From positions 1 through 37,207 of the forward strand of contig CALXLM010000039.1 in assembly GCA_944389195.1 (NCBI GenBank): DNA of 37,207 nt, given 5' to 3'. The notes below the pieces were generated by a model. It worked only from the letters and a program-made list of their open reading frames with translations. It searched no databases and had not been told where the DNA came from. Origin of the DNA: an uncultured Opitutales bacterium. Lineage in GTDB: Bacteria; Verrucomicrobiota; Verrucomicrobiia; Opitutales; Intestinicryptomonadaceae. The translations under genes and the position numbers were made by a program. Shown in pieces: positions 15,719 through 23,740 of this stretch (positions within the stretch are counted from its first letter, which is position 1; each line of letters begins with the position of its first letter).

Positions 15719-16309
15719 ATGGAAATCACAGCTAAAATGGTAAGCGACTTGCGCGCTATTACGGGCGCGGGTCTGATGGACTGCAAAAAAGCCCTTGCCG
15801 AAGCGCAGGGAAACGAGGAAAACGCTATCGAAATCCTCAGGAAAAAAGGCGTGGCCACGGCGGCGAAAAAAGCCGGAAGGACCGCCTCGCAGGGTCTTGT
15901 TGCCTCCTACATACACTCAAACAACAAAGTGGGCGTCCTCATAGAGGTCGCGTGCGAGTCCGACTTCGTCGCAAAAAACGAGGATTTTAAAACCTTTGTG
16001 CGCGACCTTTGCATGCATATCGCGGCGGCCGCTCCGATCTGCATAAAGCGCGAAGAGGTTCCCGCAGATTTGGTTGAGAAGGAGCGCGAAATAGCCTTGG
16101 CCCAGCTTGCCGAAGATAAAAAACCTGAAGCCATAAAGCAAAAAATCGTAGATGGCAAGATAGACAAGTTCATAGCGGGCGTTTGCCTGCTCGAGCAGCC
16201 GTTCGTCAAGGACGACAAATTCACCGTCGGCGATATTATCACGCAAAAAATCGCAACCATCGGCGAAAAAATCGAAGTAAAGCGTTTTGCCCGCTACCAG
16301 ATAGGATAA
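15719..16309 (+). CDS. tsf: Elongation factor Ts, short form
   Basis: Nucleotide-exchange factor for EF-Tu. The UBA-like N-terminal domain reads KMVSDLRAITGAGLMDCKKA (about 6-25). The TDFV-type contact motif appears as SDFVAKNEDF (about 79-88), and the core ends with IGEKIEVKRFARYQIG. At 196 residues it is much shorter than the 283-residue E. coli protein and similar to the short Thermus-type form, lacking most of the second core repeat/dimerisation region. It is complete, not truncated: it has the normal C-terminal strand, a stop and a terminator. No Shine-Dalgarno is visible in the 19-nt gap after rpsB, so translation may depend on coupling. Confidence 0.97.
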   Translation: MEITAKMVSDLRAITGAGLMDCKKALAEAQGNEENAIEILRKKGVATAAKKAGRTASQGLVASYIHSNNKVGVLIEVACESDFVAKNEDFKTFVRDLCMHIAAAAPICIKREEVPADLVEKEREIALAQLAEDKKPEAIKQKIVDGKIDKFIAGVCLLEQPFVKDDKFTVGDIITQKIATIGEKIEVKRFARYQIG

Positions 16310-16323
16310 GCTTCAATAAATCC

Positions 16324-16358
16324 AAAAAGCGGCATTCTGAACGGAATGCCGCTTTTTT
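16324..16358 (+). terminator. Intrinsic terminator of rpsB-tsf
   Basis: GCGGCATTC pairs with GAATGCCGC around a 6-nt loop, flanked by A5 on the left and T6 on the right, 15 bp after the tsf stop. The flanking A and T runs extend the pairing and make it potentially bidirectional. Confidence 0.92.
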
Positions 16359-16733
16359 AATATAGGAGACCGCCGGATTTGCGGTTGCCGCCGCCAGCCG
16401 GAAACGCAAAACCACTATGTCCGGCTTTACCCAGCGCCAAAGACGAGCCGCAAAAAAATCCGCAATACCCAAGACGCATGCGGACGCGCGGGCCCGCAAC
16501 GACACGGCAAACCGCCGCCTGCCTGCGCTGCGCCGGATTAATTTGCGCACCCGCAAGGCCGCCTTACGCAAATTGGGGCGCAAGTGCCGCGCCGTTTGGT
16601 TTTGCGGCTTCTTTTCCGCGCCCACCTGTTTTTTCGCTTTCTTTTCCGCGGGCGGGCCGCAGCCGGCTAAGACTAATTTTTTCTTGTGAATGCGTGCGGG
16701 AATATAATATCCTGTCAAAAAACACACGCAGAT
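16359..16733. other. GC-rich gene-free stretch before beta-helix gene
   Basis: About 375 bp with no gene I can support. It contains the inverted repeat AATTTGCG (16540-16547) / CGCAAATT (16567-16574) with a 19-nt loop and other G+C-rich short palindromes, similar in texture to the hairpin block at 13861-14200. A TATAAT (16703-16708), 26 bp before the downstream ATG, is a likely -10 element without a good -35. Open frames across it on both strands are rich in Arg/Ala/Pro and look like composition artefacts. Confidence 0.6.
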
Positions 16734-17888
16734 ATGCCGAAAAAAACACCTTTTCTCTTTTTTATCCTGTTTGCGCTCGCATGCTTCGGAAAAGAAAGCC
16801 AACCAAACCGCACAAGCGCGGGTTCACAAAATTCCCCAAATGCTGAATGTGTATTTAACGTGCGCGATTTCGGGGCTCTCGGCGACGGCAAAACTTCGGA
16901 CACAAAAGCCATACAGCGGGCAATAGACGCTGCCGCAAAAGTGAACGGAACGGTTTATTTTCCGGACGGAAACTATCCGTGCGCCTCGCTTAAAGGATAC
17001 CCAAATATAAAATTAAAGGGAGACCCGAAGTGGGGCTATTCAATATCGCATGGGGCGAATCTTATACTAAACGACTACGCCGCCGAATGCCTTATCGACA
17101 TTACCGACGCAAAAAACATTCATTTGTCCGGCTTGAACATGAACGCTAAGCGCGATCCAAATTCGAAGACGCACTGCATAATGTTCGACAAAAAAGACAA
17201 GCCGCGCAATAGGGACACCGACACAATAACGATAGAGGACTGCAAAATCCGCGGATTTTCCGGCCACGGCGTCTATTTAAACAAAGTCTTCGTGCTGATT
17301 ATGCGCCGCTGCATGGTCAATAAAAACCTCGGAGACGGCGTTCGTTCAAACGGGTGCGACTTTTATATAATAGACAACGTGTTCGGCGGAAACGGCGGGA
17401 ACGGTTTCGGCGGGCGCATATCTTCGGGAATGTTTACCCATAACAGGGTAGAATGGAACGAAGCGTACGGCTTGTATCTCGGCAAGGGCGGCAATTATTG
17501 GAGCATAACCGGCAACCAGTTCGACCATAACGGCGGGGCGGGAATACGCATCGACAACGTGTGGTCGATTGCGGTGTCGGGCAACACGTTTCGGAGAAAC
17601 GGGAGAAACTCCGCCGGGCTTTTTGAAGGCGAAAACTCGGCAAACATGGTATTGTCGTCAAACGGCGCGGCAGTCACCGGAAACGCCTTTATGGCCGGGC
17701 ACACCGACGGAAAAAAAGACTATTACACTCCGCGCTACGGAATATACATGTGCGATTCGAAAAACTGCGCTGTGACGTCGAACACGATGAACCACGGCTA
17801 CACAGAATCGGCGGTCAAATATTCCGGGGAAAATCCCGGCTGCATAGTTAAAGACAACCCGTCCTCAAAACACCCGCAAAACTATTAA
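16734..17888 (+). CDS. Secreted right-handed beta-helix protein (pectate-lyase-3-like)
   Basis: 384 residues from the ATG at 16734, chosen because it places a signal peptide (MPKKTPFLFFILFALAC) at the very start; an upstream ATG at 16686 would lie before the -10 element. ALAC could also be a weak lipobox. The segment FNVRDFGALGDGKTSDTKAI (about 41-60) is the classic entry of the Pectate_lyase_3/end-sialidase-like beta-helix fold. It is followed by GTVYFPDGNY and many helix turns (ITIEDCKIRG, FYIIDNVFGGNGG, WSITGNQFDHNGG). No catalytic motif can be assigned. It probably binds or cleaves a polysaccharide outside the cytoplasm. The GDPD-like gene follows after 11 nt, suggesting one transcript. 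Confidence 0.78.
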   Translation: MPKKTPFLFFILFALACFGKESQPNRTSAGSQNSPNAECVFNVRDFGALGDGKTSDTKAIQRAIDAAAKVNGTVYFPDGNYPCASLKGYPNIKLKGDPKWGYSISHGANLILNDYAAECLIDITDAKNIHLSGLNMNAKRDPNSKTHCIMFDKKDKPRNRDTDTITIEDCKIRGFSGHGVYLNKVFVLIMRRCMVNKNLGDGVRSNGCDFYIIDNVFGGNGGNGFGGRISSGMFTHNRVEWNEAYGLYLGKGGNYWSITGNQFDHNGGAGIRIDNVWSIAVSGNTFRRNGRNSAGLFEGENSANMVLSSNGAAVTGNAFMAGHTDGKKDYYTPRYGIYMCDSKNCAVTSNTMNHGYTESAVKYSGENPGCIVKDNPSSKHPQNY

Positions 17889-17899
17889 TAAAAAACTAA

Positions 17900-18715
17900 A
17901 TGAAAGGAATAAACGGAATACTAATATCGCTGTCGCTGTCGACGGCGGCAGGAGCACTCGACATGCAGAACGTAGCCCACCGGGGCCTGCACTACGACTT
18001 TCCTGAAAACACAGTTGAAGCTATAAAAGCGGCATATGATTCTGGCGCGACATGGGTCGAAACCGACTTCCACTCCACAAAATCCGGTTTGGTTGTCTGC
18101 ATCCACTGCGAGCGGGTTCTAAAGGAGCTGTCGGGCGCGGAAAAGAAAATATCCGAGCTTACCGCCGACGATTTGCAAAAAATAGATTTGGGGAAATCGG
18201 GCAAATTCGACAGGCCGTACAGGATTCCCCTCATGGCGGACGTTTTGAAGCTCGTCCCCAAGCGAGGCGTGCTGCAAGCGGAAATAAAGGGGTATTCCGC
18301 CACATACGCCGAGGATTTCAGAAACGGGGTCCGCTCTGCCGGGCTCTCGCCGTCAAACATATTGGTCTCCTCTTTCGACATGAAAGCCATCAAAGATTTC
18401 AAGGCAAAATGTCCGGAGTTTGACACAATGTGGCTGGTGCCGGCGTCTAAATACGATCTCGATTCTCTAATTTCTCAGGCGAAAAAGCTGGGCGTAAAAT
18501 ATATCGCCGTCGGCGGCAGGGGCTTTAAAGGCCTCGACACATCGTTTGCCGACGGGATACGCGCCGCCGGATTCAAATTCCGCGTTTGGGGGGTAAACGA
18601 CTTTGATTCCCTAAAAAAAGCCGCCGAACTCGGCGCCACGGGCTTTACCACAAACCGATACACTGAAATGTTTAAACTTGCCGAGCCCTTAAAGGGCGTA
18701 AAAATTCTCCGCTAA
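17900..18715 (+). CDS. Exported glycerophosphodiester phosphodiesterase-like protein
   Basis: 271 residues with a short signal peptide (1-20, ending AAGAL). GDPD landmarks are AHRG (26-29), ENT (36-38), the metal-binding pair E54 and D56 in VETDFH, and His69. His69 is followed by Cys (IHC) where HD is usual. Later blocks are LQAEIKG, ILVSSFD and FRVWGVNDFD, the last matching the family's W-V/T-V-N motif. It would hydrolyse glycerophosphodiesters to glycerol-3-phosphate and an alcohol in the periplasm, which could feed phosphate or glycerol salvage. A related GDPD-fold lyase is possible. No Shine-Dalgarno is visible before the ATG. Confidence 0.85.
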   Translation: MKGINGILISLSLSTAAGALDMQNVAHRGLHYDFPENTVEAIKAAYDSGATWVETDFHSTKSGLVVCIHCERVLKELSGAEKKISELTADDLQKIDLGKSGKFDRPYRIPLMADVLKLVPKRGVLQAEIKGYSATYAEDFRNGVRSAGLSPSNILVSSFDMKAIKDFKAKCPEFDTMWLVPASKYDLDSLISQAKKLGVKYIAVGGRGFKGLDTSFADGIRAAGFKFRVWGVNDFDSLKKAAELGATGFTTNRYTEMFKLAEPLKGVKILR

Positions 18716-19075
18716 CCGGAGGCGCATTCCCCGCGTTGCAGGCCCGCAAAGCCTAACGAATTTCGAAATATTGCCTATGCAATATCATCGTCCGATTTTT
18801 AGCGCGCAATAACAATTCCTTAAAAACCTCCTCCCTTTTATTGAAACGTTCGGCAATGCGGCTTAAAGCATGCGCTTTTTGTTCAGACCGTCTTTTATAC
18901 TGCGGATAAACGCCGCTGCGCCTTATCTTGAAGCAATAAAAGACACCTTTTCATTTTACTTATCTTGCCGACGAGCGCCTGAACCCGCAAATCCTTAAAA
19001 CTTGTATCAAAAGCTCATACTAAACGCCGCTCCGTCTGCGTCCTGCCCCCGCGTGCGCGGCAACCCGCAAATAAA
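18716..19075. other. Convergent intergenic stretch
   Basis: No gene seen between the GDPD-like gene and the facing lipoprotein gene. It contains an inverted repeat ATATTGC/GCAATAT (18768-18785, 4-nt loop), a weak AAAGC-ATGC-GCTTTTT hairpin near 18865-18880 that could end the GDPD transcript, and an 11-bp direct repeat TAAACGCCGCT at 18907 and 19021. Confidence 0.5.
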
Positions 19076-19099
19076 AAACCGCGTCCGAAAACGCGGTTT
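19076..19099 (-). terminator. Terminator of small lipoprotein gene
   Basis: AAACCGCGT (19076-19084) and ACGCGGTTT (19091-19099) form a perfect 9-bp stem with a 6-nt loop. Read on the minus strand it ends in a T-run (TTTTTTATTT), 17 bp after the lipoprotein stop. Confidence 0.88.
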
Positions 19100-19115
19100 A
19101 ATCGGCGGGAAAAGA

Positions 19116-19517
19116 TTATCTTAAATACTTGCGCACACTCGCCATTACGTTGTCCACATAGCGTTTGGGAACATATGCCTTATTTCCATCGACCATCGAA
19201 CCCTTTGTATCGACAGTTATGGCGTTTTTCTCGACGGTAAACGAGGCGACGGCCTTCTGGCGGAGCTTTTCAATCTTTGCCTTTATCGGATTTCCCGAAC
19301 TTTCTATTGTCCACCCCCTATCCTGCAACGCCATAATGGTTTTTGCGTGCAGGGAGTCTTTGGAGGCGTCAAAGCCGGTATATTTGAGAGTATAATCCCC
19401 TCTTGCGGCCATCGCGTAGTTGTCTTCGTCTATAACCAAAGCGCAGCCGGAAGAAAACAGCAGCGCAAGAGCGGCAATCATTGCAAGCGATATATTTTTT
19501 TTCATAACGGTATTCAT
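19116..19517 (-). CDS. Small predicted lipoprotein of unknown function
   Basis: 133 residues. A lipoprotein signal peptide (MKKNISLAMIAALALLFSSGC) ends at a cysteine at residue 25; the signal core could equally start at the internal Met5 (19505), and neither start has a Shine-Dalgarno. The mature part of about 109 residues is alpha/beta with YTLKYTGFDASKDSLHAKTI and a Lys-rich middle. It resembles small envelope lipoproteins of unknown role that carry a single compact domain, but I do not recognise the family. It is monocistronic, with its own terminator. Confidence 0.8.
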   Translation of the reverse strand: MNTVMKKNISLAMIAALALLFSSGCALVIDEDNYAMAARGDYTLKYTGFDASKDSLHAKTIMALQDRGWTIESSGNPIKAKIEKLRQKAVASFTVEKNAITVDTKGSMVDGNKAYVPKRYVDNVMASVRKYLR

Positions 19518-19593
19518 TTTATTGCGGGTACATTAAGAAAATCCCCGCCGATTGTCAAATACCGAATGTCCGTTTTTAATGAAGCGCGCAAAT

Positions 19594-19634
19594 AAAAGAG
19601 GCGCGCCGCGAACGCTGTGCCGGCGCGCCTCTTT
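19594..19634 (-). terminator. Terminator of nifJ
   Basis: AAAGAGGCGCGCCG (19595-19608) and CGGCGCGCCTCTTT (19621-19634) are perfect 14-bp complements with a 12-nt loop, located 17 bp after the nifJ stop. On the minus strand the T-run follows (TTTTATTT). Confidence 0.92.
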
Positions 19635-19651
19635 GCTTGATAAAAACAGGC

Positions 19652-22600
19652 CTATTTTCTGTCGGCAAGATACTTATACTTCTGCCAGCGGAAGTTTACG
19701 AACTCCTGAGCCTCGGCGTCGAGCAGAGCAGCCCTTTCGGGATTCTGCATCTGAAGCATCTTAAACCTGTTTTCGACCTTCATATATTCGGATACGGGAA
19801 TTTTCGGATCCTTCGAATCGAGCTTGAACGGATTTTCCCCCGCGGCAATTTTGCGCGGGTCGTATCTGTAAAGCGGCCAATAACCAGATTCCACCGCCGC
19901 CTTCTGCTGCGCCGGACCGTTTATAAGGTTGTATCCGTGCGAAATGCAGTGGCTGTACGCGATAACCAGCGAAGTTCCCTCGTAGCTGTTGGCTTCGATA
20001 AGCGCCTTTATGGCCTGGGCGTCGTTTGCGCCTATTGCAATTTGGGCTACATAAACGTTTCCATAATCGACCGCGAGCATTCCGAGATCCTTCTTCGGCG
20101 TGGATTTGCCCTGCGAAGCAAATTTTGCGACAGCCCCGAGCGGAGTCGATTTGCTCATTTGTCCGCCCGTGTTCGAATATACCTCGGTGTCCATCACCAT
20201 TATGTTGACATTTTTGCCGCTCGCCAAAATGTGGTCCAAGCCGCCGTATCCGATATCGTAGGCCCAGCCGTCTCCGCCGAGAATCCACACCGATTTCTTC
20301 ACGAGGTCGTCGGCCAAAACGAGAAGCGATTTCGCCTCCGCCGCGGATTCTCCCGAAAGTTTTTGCTTTAGGGCGTCCACCCTCTCGCGCTGCGCGGCTA
20401 TGCCAGCCTCAGAGCTTTGGTCTGCCTCCAATATTCCCTTTACGAGATCGTCACCCAAAATCGGGGCGAATTTCTTTACGAGTTCCTTTGCCATCTCCTC
20501 CTTTTTGTCGATGGAAATGCGGAAGCCGTATCCGAACTCGGCGTTGTCCTCAAAAAGCGAATTAGCCCAAGCCGGTCCCCTGCCGTCCTGATTTACGCAG
20601 TAAGGCGTGGTCGGAAGATTGCCGCCGTAAATCGACGAGCAACCCGTGGCGTTTGCTATGAACAGCCTGTCGCCGAAAAGCTGCGTCAGAGTCTTGACAT
20701 ACGGAGTTTCACCGCAGCCCGCGCACGAACCCGAAAATTCGAACAGCGGCTGGCGGAACTGCACGTCCTTGACGGTTTCGCCGAGCTTGAGCCTGTCCGG
20801 ATTCGGAATGGAGAGGAAAAATTCGAAATTTTTCTTTTCCCTTTCGCGTATCGGCTCCTGCGCGACCATCATGAGCGCTTTCACGCCCTCCTCTGTTCTG
20901 CTCTTTCCGGGGCATACCGTGGCGCAGAGCCCGCAACCCGTGCAGTCCTCCGGGGCAACCTGTATCGTAAACGAGCAATCCGGATTCTTCGGCGAACGGA
21001 ACGCCGTCTTTTTGAAATCCGCGGGGGCGTTCTCCAAAACCGAATTCGGATAAAATTTGGCGCGTATCGCCGCGTGCGGGCATATTGTTGCGCACTTTGT
21101 GCACTGTATGCACAAGTCCGGATTCCACTGCGGAATCTCTATGGCTATGTTGCGCTTTTCCCACTGCGTTGTGGCGCTCGGCCATGTGCCGTCAACAGGC
21201 ATTGCCGACACCGGCAGCTTGTCGCCCTCGTCGCTCATCATGACAGCCGTCACGCGTTTGACGAAATCTGGCGCCTTGTCGGAAACGGCCGGCGGGAAAC
21301 CAAACTCGGCGGTCGGCTCGGAGGGAACCTCCACAAGCTGTAAATTCTCGACCGACGCGTCAACGGCGGCAAAGTTTTTCTGCACAACCTGCGGTCCTTT
21401 TTTGCCGTAAGTCTTTTCGATTGCCGCTTTGATTTTTGCAATGGCTTCGTCTTTCGGAAGAACTCCCGAAATTGCGAAATAGCAGGTTTGCATAATCGTG
21501 TTGATGCGCCCGCCCATTCCCATCGATTTTGCGACGTGATAGGCGTCTATAACATAGAATTTCAGCTTCTTGTCGATTATAGTCTGCTGCACCTCGCGGT
21601 TGAGGTGGCTCCATACGGTCTTTGCGTCGTAGATGGAGTTCAACAGGAAAACGGCGCCTTCGGCGGCGCAGTCCAACACTCTGTATTTCTCCATGAACGA
21701 GAACTGGTGGCAACCGACGAACTGCGCATGGCGCACAAGGTACGGAGCCCTGATGGGGTTCGGTCCGAAACGCTGGTGCGAAACCGTTATGCCGCCGCTC
21801 TTCTTCGAATCGTAAACGAAATAAGCCTGCGCAAAGTTCGGAGTCCCGTTTCCGATAATCTTTATCGTGTTCTTGTTGGCTCCAACCGTGCCGTCAGAGC
21901 CCAATCCGTAAAATACGGCGCTCAAAACGCTCGGATCGTCCAGCTTGAAAGATTCGTCGTAGGATATTGAATTGTTTGTGACGTCGTCTATGATGCCGAC
22001 AGAAAAATGGTTTTTCGGAGATTCCGCAGACATGTTGTCGAACACTCCCTTGGCCATCGCCGGAGTATAGTCCTTTGAGCCGAGGGCGTACCTGCCGCCT
22101 ATAATAAGCGGATCGAACGAACGCGGAAGCAGCCCGGTGTTTCTTGCTTCGGCTATAGACGCGGAAACCTCCTGGTAGAGTGGCTCGCCCATCGCGCCGA
22201 GCTCTTTTGTCCTGTCGAGAACCGTTATTACTTTCGCAGTCTTCGGAAGCGCGGCGGCAAACATCTTCACGCTGAACGGACGGTACATTCTCACGCTCAA
22301 GACTCCCGTCTTTTCCCCGTTTTTATTGAGATATGCGCAGACTTCGTCGGTGGTTTCCGCGCCGCTGCCCATTATTACCACGATTCTTTCGGCGTCGGGA
22401 GCCCCGAAGTACTGGTAGGGAGCGTAATTTCTACCCGTAAGTTTGCCGAATTTCTCCATCTGGGCGGCAACTATATCGGCGCATTTTGCATAATACGGAT
22501 TGCGCGCCTCCCAGCTTTGAAAATAAACGTCGGGGTTTTGCGCCGTGCCGCGAATGAAGGGATTGTCGTTTCTGAGAGCCCTCCGGCGGAATTCGAGTAT

Positions 22601-23200
22601 CTTTTCGTCGGAAATCATCTCCCTTATGGTTTCGTCGGAAATCGGCTCGTATGTGTTGACCTCGTGCGAAGTGCGGAAACCATCGAAGAAATGGAGGAAC
22701 GGAACGCGCGCCTCGAGAGTCGAAGCGTGTGCGATAAGCGCCATGTCGTGGGCCTCCTGAACGCTGTTGGAGCAAAGCATTGCAAAACCCGTCTGGCGGC
22801 ACGCCATTACGTCGGTCTGGTCTCCGAAAATCGACAGCCCGTGGTGGGCGAGGGCGCGCGCCGAAACATGCATTACAAAGCTCGTGAGCTCCCCGGCTAT
22901 TTTATACATGTTCGGAATCATCAGCAAAAGCCCCTGCGAAGCAGTAAAGGTAGTCATCAGGGTTCCGGTCTGCAGCGCGCCGTGCACGGCTCCGGCCACG
23001 CCGCCCTCGCTTTGCAGCTGGGTAATCGACGGCGTCACGCCCCAAACGTTTTTCTTTCCCTTAACCGCCCATTCCTCGCAAGACTCCGCCATCGGAGACG
23101 ACGGAGTTATCGGGTAAATCGCGATTGTTTCGCTTACGCGGAAAGCCACGGATGCAACCGCTTCGTTTCCGTCTGTAATTACGCTGTTTTTCTTCTTCAT
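19652..23200 (-). CDS. nifJ: Pyruvate:ferredoxin (flavodoxin) oxidoreductase
   Basis: Single-chain PFOR of 1182 residues, the usual length. It oxidises pyruvate with CoA to acetyl-CoA, CO2 and reduced ferredoxin in anaerobic metabolism. Domain I begins DGNEAVASVAFRVSE with the YPITPSSPMAE substrate loop (29-39). The CoA/domain II part spans about 260-400. The two 4Fe-4S clusters of the ferredoxin-like domain use C697/C700/C703/C707 and C753/C756/C759/C763. The third-cluster cysteines include C826 and C829 (SCAGCGETPY). The thiamine-diphosphate site is GDGWAYDIG (976-984) with DTEVYSNTGGQ (1004-1014). The gene is alone, with its own promoter-like sequence, hairpin-bearing leader and terminator. 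No Shine-Dalgarno is seen before the ATG. Confidence 0.98.
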   Translation of the reverse strand: MKKKNSVITDGNEAVASVAFRVSETIAIYPITPSSPMAESCEEWAVKGKKNVWGVTPSITQLQSEGGVAGAVHGALQTGTLMTTFTASQGLLLMIPNMYKIAGELTSFVMHVSARALAHHGLSIFGDQTDVMACRQTGFAMLCSNSVQEAHDMALIAHASTLEARVPFLHFFDGFRTSHEVNTYEPISDETIREMISDEKILEFRRRALRNDNPFIRGTAQNPDVYFQSWEARNPYYAKCADIVAAQMEKFGKLTGRNYAPYQYFGAPDAERIVVIMGSGAETTDEVCAYLNKNGEKTGVLSVRMYRPFSVKMFAAALPKTAKVITVLDRTKELGAMGEPLYQEVSASIAEARNTGLLPRSFDPLIIGGRYALGSKDYTPAMAKGVFDNMSAESPKNHFSVGIIDDVTNNSISYDESFKLDDPSVLSAVFYGLGSDGTVGANKNTIKIIGNGTPNFAQAYFVYDSKKSGGITVSHQRFGPNPIRAPYLVRHAQFVGCHQFSFMEKYRVLDCAAEGAVFLLNSIYDAKTVWSHLNREVQQTIIDKKLKFYVIDAYHVAKSMGMGGRINTIMQTCYFAISGVLPKDEAIAKIKAAIEKTYGKKGPQVVQKNFAAVDASVENLQLVEVPSEPTAEFGFPPAVSDKAPDFVKRVTAVMMSDEGDKLPVSAMPVDGTWPSATTQWEKRNIAIEIPQWNPDLCIQCTKCATICPHAAIRAKFYPNSVLENAPADFKKTAFRSPKNPDCSFTIQVAPEDCTGCGLCATVCPGKSRTEEGVKALMMVAQEPIREREKKNFEFFLSIPNPDRLKLGETVKDVQFRQPLFEFSGSCAGCGETPYVKTLTQLFGDRLFIANATGCSSIYGGNLPTTPYCVNQDGRGPAWANSLFEDNAEFGYGFRISIDKKEEMAKELVKKFAPILGDDLVKGILEADQSSEAGIAAQRERVDALKQKLSGESAAEAKSLLVLADDLVKKSVWILGGDGWAYDIGYGGLDHILASGKNVNIMVMDTEVYSNTGGQMSKSTPLGAVAKFASQGKSTPKKDLGMLAVDYGNVYVAQIAIGANDAQAIKALIEANSYEGTSLVIAYSHCISHGYNLINGPAQQKAAVESGYWPLYRYDPRKIAAGENPFKLDSKDPKIPVSEYMKVENRFKMLQMQNPERAALLDAEAQEFVNFRWQKYKYLADRK

Positions 23201-23283
23201 AGTATTTTATTATTTATAAAATGCATTAAAATCCCGCAACGCATGTTGCCGGACAAGCTCCCGGCAATGAAAAAATTGCCGTA

Positions 23284-23313
23284 AATTTATTTCCCAAAAT
23301 TTGCTTTCGTCAA
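23284..23313 (-). promoter_or_regulatory. Promoter of nifJ
   Basis: Minus-strand TTGACG (23313-23308), 18-nt spacer, TAAATT (23289-23284): five of six matches at -35 and four of six at -10. The predicted start leaves a leader of about 75 nt containing the 23246-23267 hairpin. Confidence 0.5.
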
Positions 23314-23655
23314 TACAATTCGAGCAAAAAACAAACAAAAAAATGCTTATTTTGGCGCTTTTGGCATAAAAAACGCGCCCTATTCTCAATCGTATGAGGC
23401 AGCCGCGCGCGCAGGCGGCATGCACGGCTATGCCGAAAGCCATTGGCGGACGCAATTTTCGCCGCTTCCCCCCGGATAATTGTTTCCGGCAAAACGCGCG
23501 TTCACAAGCGTGCCATTTTCTTCGGCAATAAATCCGGATAAAATAGCCCAAAGCGCCTTATCAAACGCTTGGCAGCCGCCGCTCCCATTGTTCAAAACCG
23601 AAATATTTGCCCTTTAAACCCCGAGCAATAACCGGACAATAATATTCTTGACTGA

Positions 23656-23677
23656 AAACGCTTCAAAAATAGCGTTT
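23656..23677. promoter_or_regulatory. Inverted repeat, possible operator
   Basis: AAACGCT (23656-23662) and AGCGTTT (23671-23677) are exact complements with 8 bp between, directly after a TTGACT -35-like hexamer and 64 bp before the Tat-exported oxidoreductase. The position suggests repressor binding. Confidence 0.35.
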
Positions 23678-23740
23678 AAAAAAGCAAACGCATTCGCAGA
23701 ATTTAAAGGCAATGCGGCGGGTGTGTTTGTCAAAACGACT

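Larger units (their letters stand above)
23201..23740. other. Divergent regulatory stretch, nifJ / Tat-Gfo/Idh
   Basis: 540 bp without a gene. On the nifJ side lie a promoter (23284-23313) and a leader hairpin TTGCCGG (23246-23252) / CCGGCAA (23261-23267), with further GGCAA/TTGCC copies that could form alternative pairings. On the right side lie TTGACT (23648-23653) and the inverted repeat at 23656-23677. The middle (23340-23600) shows short G+C-rich palindromes but nothing I can assign. Confidence 0.6.

Noticed and set aside
16239-16846. Open frames on both strands between tsf and the beta-helix gene
   Set aside because: They cross the tsf terminator, or start inside it, and are Arg/Ala/Pro-rich. 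No ribosome-binding site or domain is visible.
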